64,000 bases of DNA from contig JAEYVY010000006.1 of the NCBI GenBank assembly GCA_023429375.1, positions 1-64,000 of the forward strand. The letters are read 5' to 3'. The notes beneath the pieces were generated by a model. It was not told the origin of the DNA, searched no databases, and saw only the letters and a program-made list of their open reading frames with translations. Numbering within the stretch: the first letter of the stretch is position 1; every line of letters begins with the position of its first letter. A program made the position numbers and the translations under genes. Shown here in pieces: positions 63,588-64,000 of this stretch. This DNA comes from Bacteroidota bacterium. Its GTDB lineage: Bacteria; Bacteroidota; Bacteroidia; Bacteroidales; Tannerellaceae.

Positions 63588-63710
63588 ATCCCGATGATAT
63601 TATTGGTTGATAATCAATGGTAAAAAATCGTCTCGATGATTTTAAAAAAAGACCCCGAACGTTTTTAAAAATGTTCGGGGTCTTTTTTAAAAACGTTCGG
63701 GATGTTTTTT
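63588..63710. repeat. Palindromic repeat, copy D, with overlapping hairpins
   Basis: ATCCCGATG begins at 63588. Then AAAAAAGACCCCGAAC (63645-63660) pairs perfectly with GTTCGGGGTCTTTTTT (63673-63688) as a 16-bp stem that can terminate transcription. Overlapping it, CCGAACGTTTTTAAAAA (63655-63671) pairs perfectly with TTTTTAAAAACGTTCGG (63684-63700). The unit ends GTTCGGGATGTTTTTT, like copies A and C. Confidence 0.75.
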
Positions 63711-63844
63711 GAAAGTTGTCAATGCGTTGATTATCAAAGTCTCTGCATTGATGAATTGACATCGCGATGACATTCGATTTATAGATTCATAATTCCGGCT
63801 TATTTCGGAAATTGTAAGCAAATTTAATTACGATGTCAATTCAT
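63607..63844. repeat. Two further inverted repeats around and beyond copy D
   Basis: TTGATAATCAA (63607-63617) is the exact inverted copy of TTGATTATCAA (63727-63737) and brackets the hairpin region. ATGAATTGACATCG (63751-63764) is the exact inverted copy of CGATGTCAATTCAT (63831-63844), with a 66-base spacer. No coding frame lies here. Confidence 0.7.
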
Positions 63845-63855
63845 CCCTTTATATC

Positions 63856-64000
63856 TTACTTTAAAGCTTTTAGTAGATGCTTCCAAATCAAATTGATTTC
63901 GGCTTGCATATCATTGATATTAGCTGTCGTAACGATTACAGCATCTTTCTCGGGTATAACAATGATAAACTGTCCGTTTGCTCCGTCGGCCCGGTAGGCA
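63856..64000 (-). CDS. Serine hydrolase (beta-lactamase family), C-terminal fragment
   Basis: The window cuts this minus-strand gene; only the last 48 codons are inside it, ending TAA at 63858-63856. The fragment reads AYRADGANGQFIIVIPEK followed by a strand, VIVTTAN, and ends WKHLLKALK. The GANGQFIIVIPE and VTTAN strands are typical of the C terminus of class C beta-lactamase-like serine hydrolases (Pfam Beta-lactamase). The catalytic SxxK motif would lie outside the window, so activity cannot be judged. Confidence 0.7.
   Translation of the reverse strand, partial: AYRADGANGQFIIVIPEKDAVIVTTANINDMQAEINLIWKHLLKALK

Noticed and set aside
1..64000. CRISPR array, tRNA, rRNA, prophage or integrative element
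   Set aside because: No regularly spaced 25-40 bp repeats, no tRNA-like cloverleaf in the gaps, no rRNA sequence, and no integrase, relaxase or phage structural gene was found.

Overview
The window looks like the chromosome of a Bacteroidales bacterium, most plausibly Parabacteroides or a close relative. This is inferred, not proven, from the gene content and the signals: many genes are preceded by the Bacteroidetes -7 box TAnnTTTG, Shine-Dalgarno sequences are weak, and the set includes a V/A-type ATPase with DUF2764, carAB beside a long PurF-like amidotransferase, a GDE/GT4/GH57 glycogen cluster and TonB-dependent uptake. I saw no rRNA, tRNA, CRISPR array, phage or intact mobile element. 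Only bases 1-120 resemble an insertion sequence end.

Layout. 1-6.9 kb: a TetR-controlled efflux operon (outer membrane factor, lipoprotein adaptor, two ABC ATPases, two permeases). 6.9-14.7 kb: housekeeping genes (LOG protein, bactofilin, folB, marC, a HAD phosphatase, GT2, LpxL-like acyltransferase, mtaB, acyl-CoA ligase). 15.0-20.8 kb: a coiled-coil membrane protein with an operator-like palindrome in its promoter, then a second efflux set with two ABC permeases but no ATPase. 20.9-35.2 kb: a Tat/lipoprotein sugar isomerase-like protein, then nitrogen assimilation (PurF-like, carA, carB and a HAD phosphatase on the minus strand, divergent from gltB-gltD). 35.2-45.2 kb: a CPA2 antiporter and a seven-gene V/A-ATPase operon (E, DUF2764, A, B, D, I, K). 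45.5-50.2 kb: GNAT, MscS, a NikR-like regulator and a TonB receptor. 50.3-54.4 kb: a four-gene phenylalanine/tyrosine operon on the minus strand behind a leader peptide and attenuator. 54.5-57.7 kb: oxyR, a dolichol-phosphate-mannose-synthase-like transferase and a dihydroorotase. 58.1-62.7 kb: glycogen metabolism. 62.8-64.0 kb: an M48 metalloprotease lipoprotein, a dense inverted-repeat region and the 3' end of a serine hydrolase.

The most informative signals are regulatory. The aromatic operon has a leader peptide with five Phe and four Tyr codons among residues 4-15, and its RNA can form complete 1:2, 2:3 and 3:4 pairings, so it is very probably a ribosome-mediated attenuator for both Phe and Tyr. 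A NikR-like protein lacks three of the four classical nickel ligands and sits beside a TonB receptor whose promoter region carries a 28-bp two-half-site motif. The antiporter promoter overlaps the terminator of the V-ATPase operon. A family of CATCGGGATG-type palindromes recurs in three intergenic gaps. The first efflux operon encodes an ATPase pair predicted to form one consensus and one degenerate ATP site.
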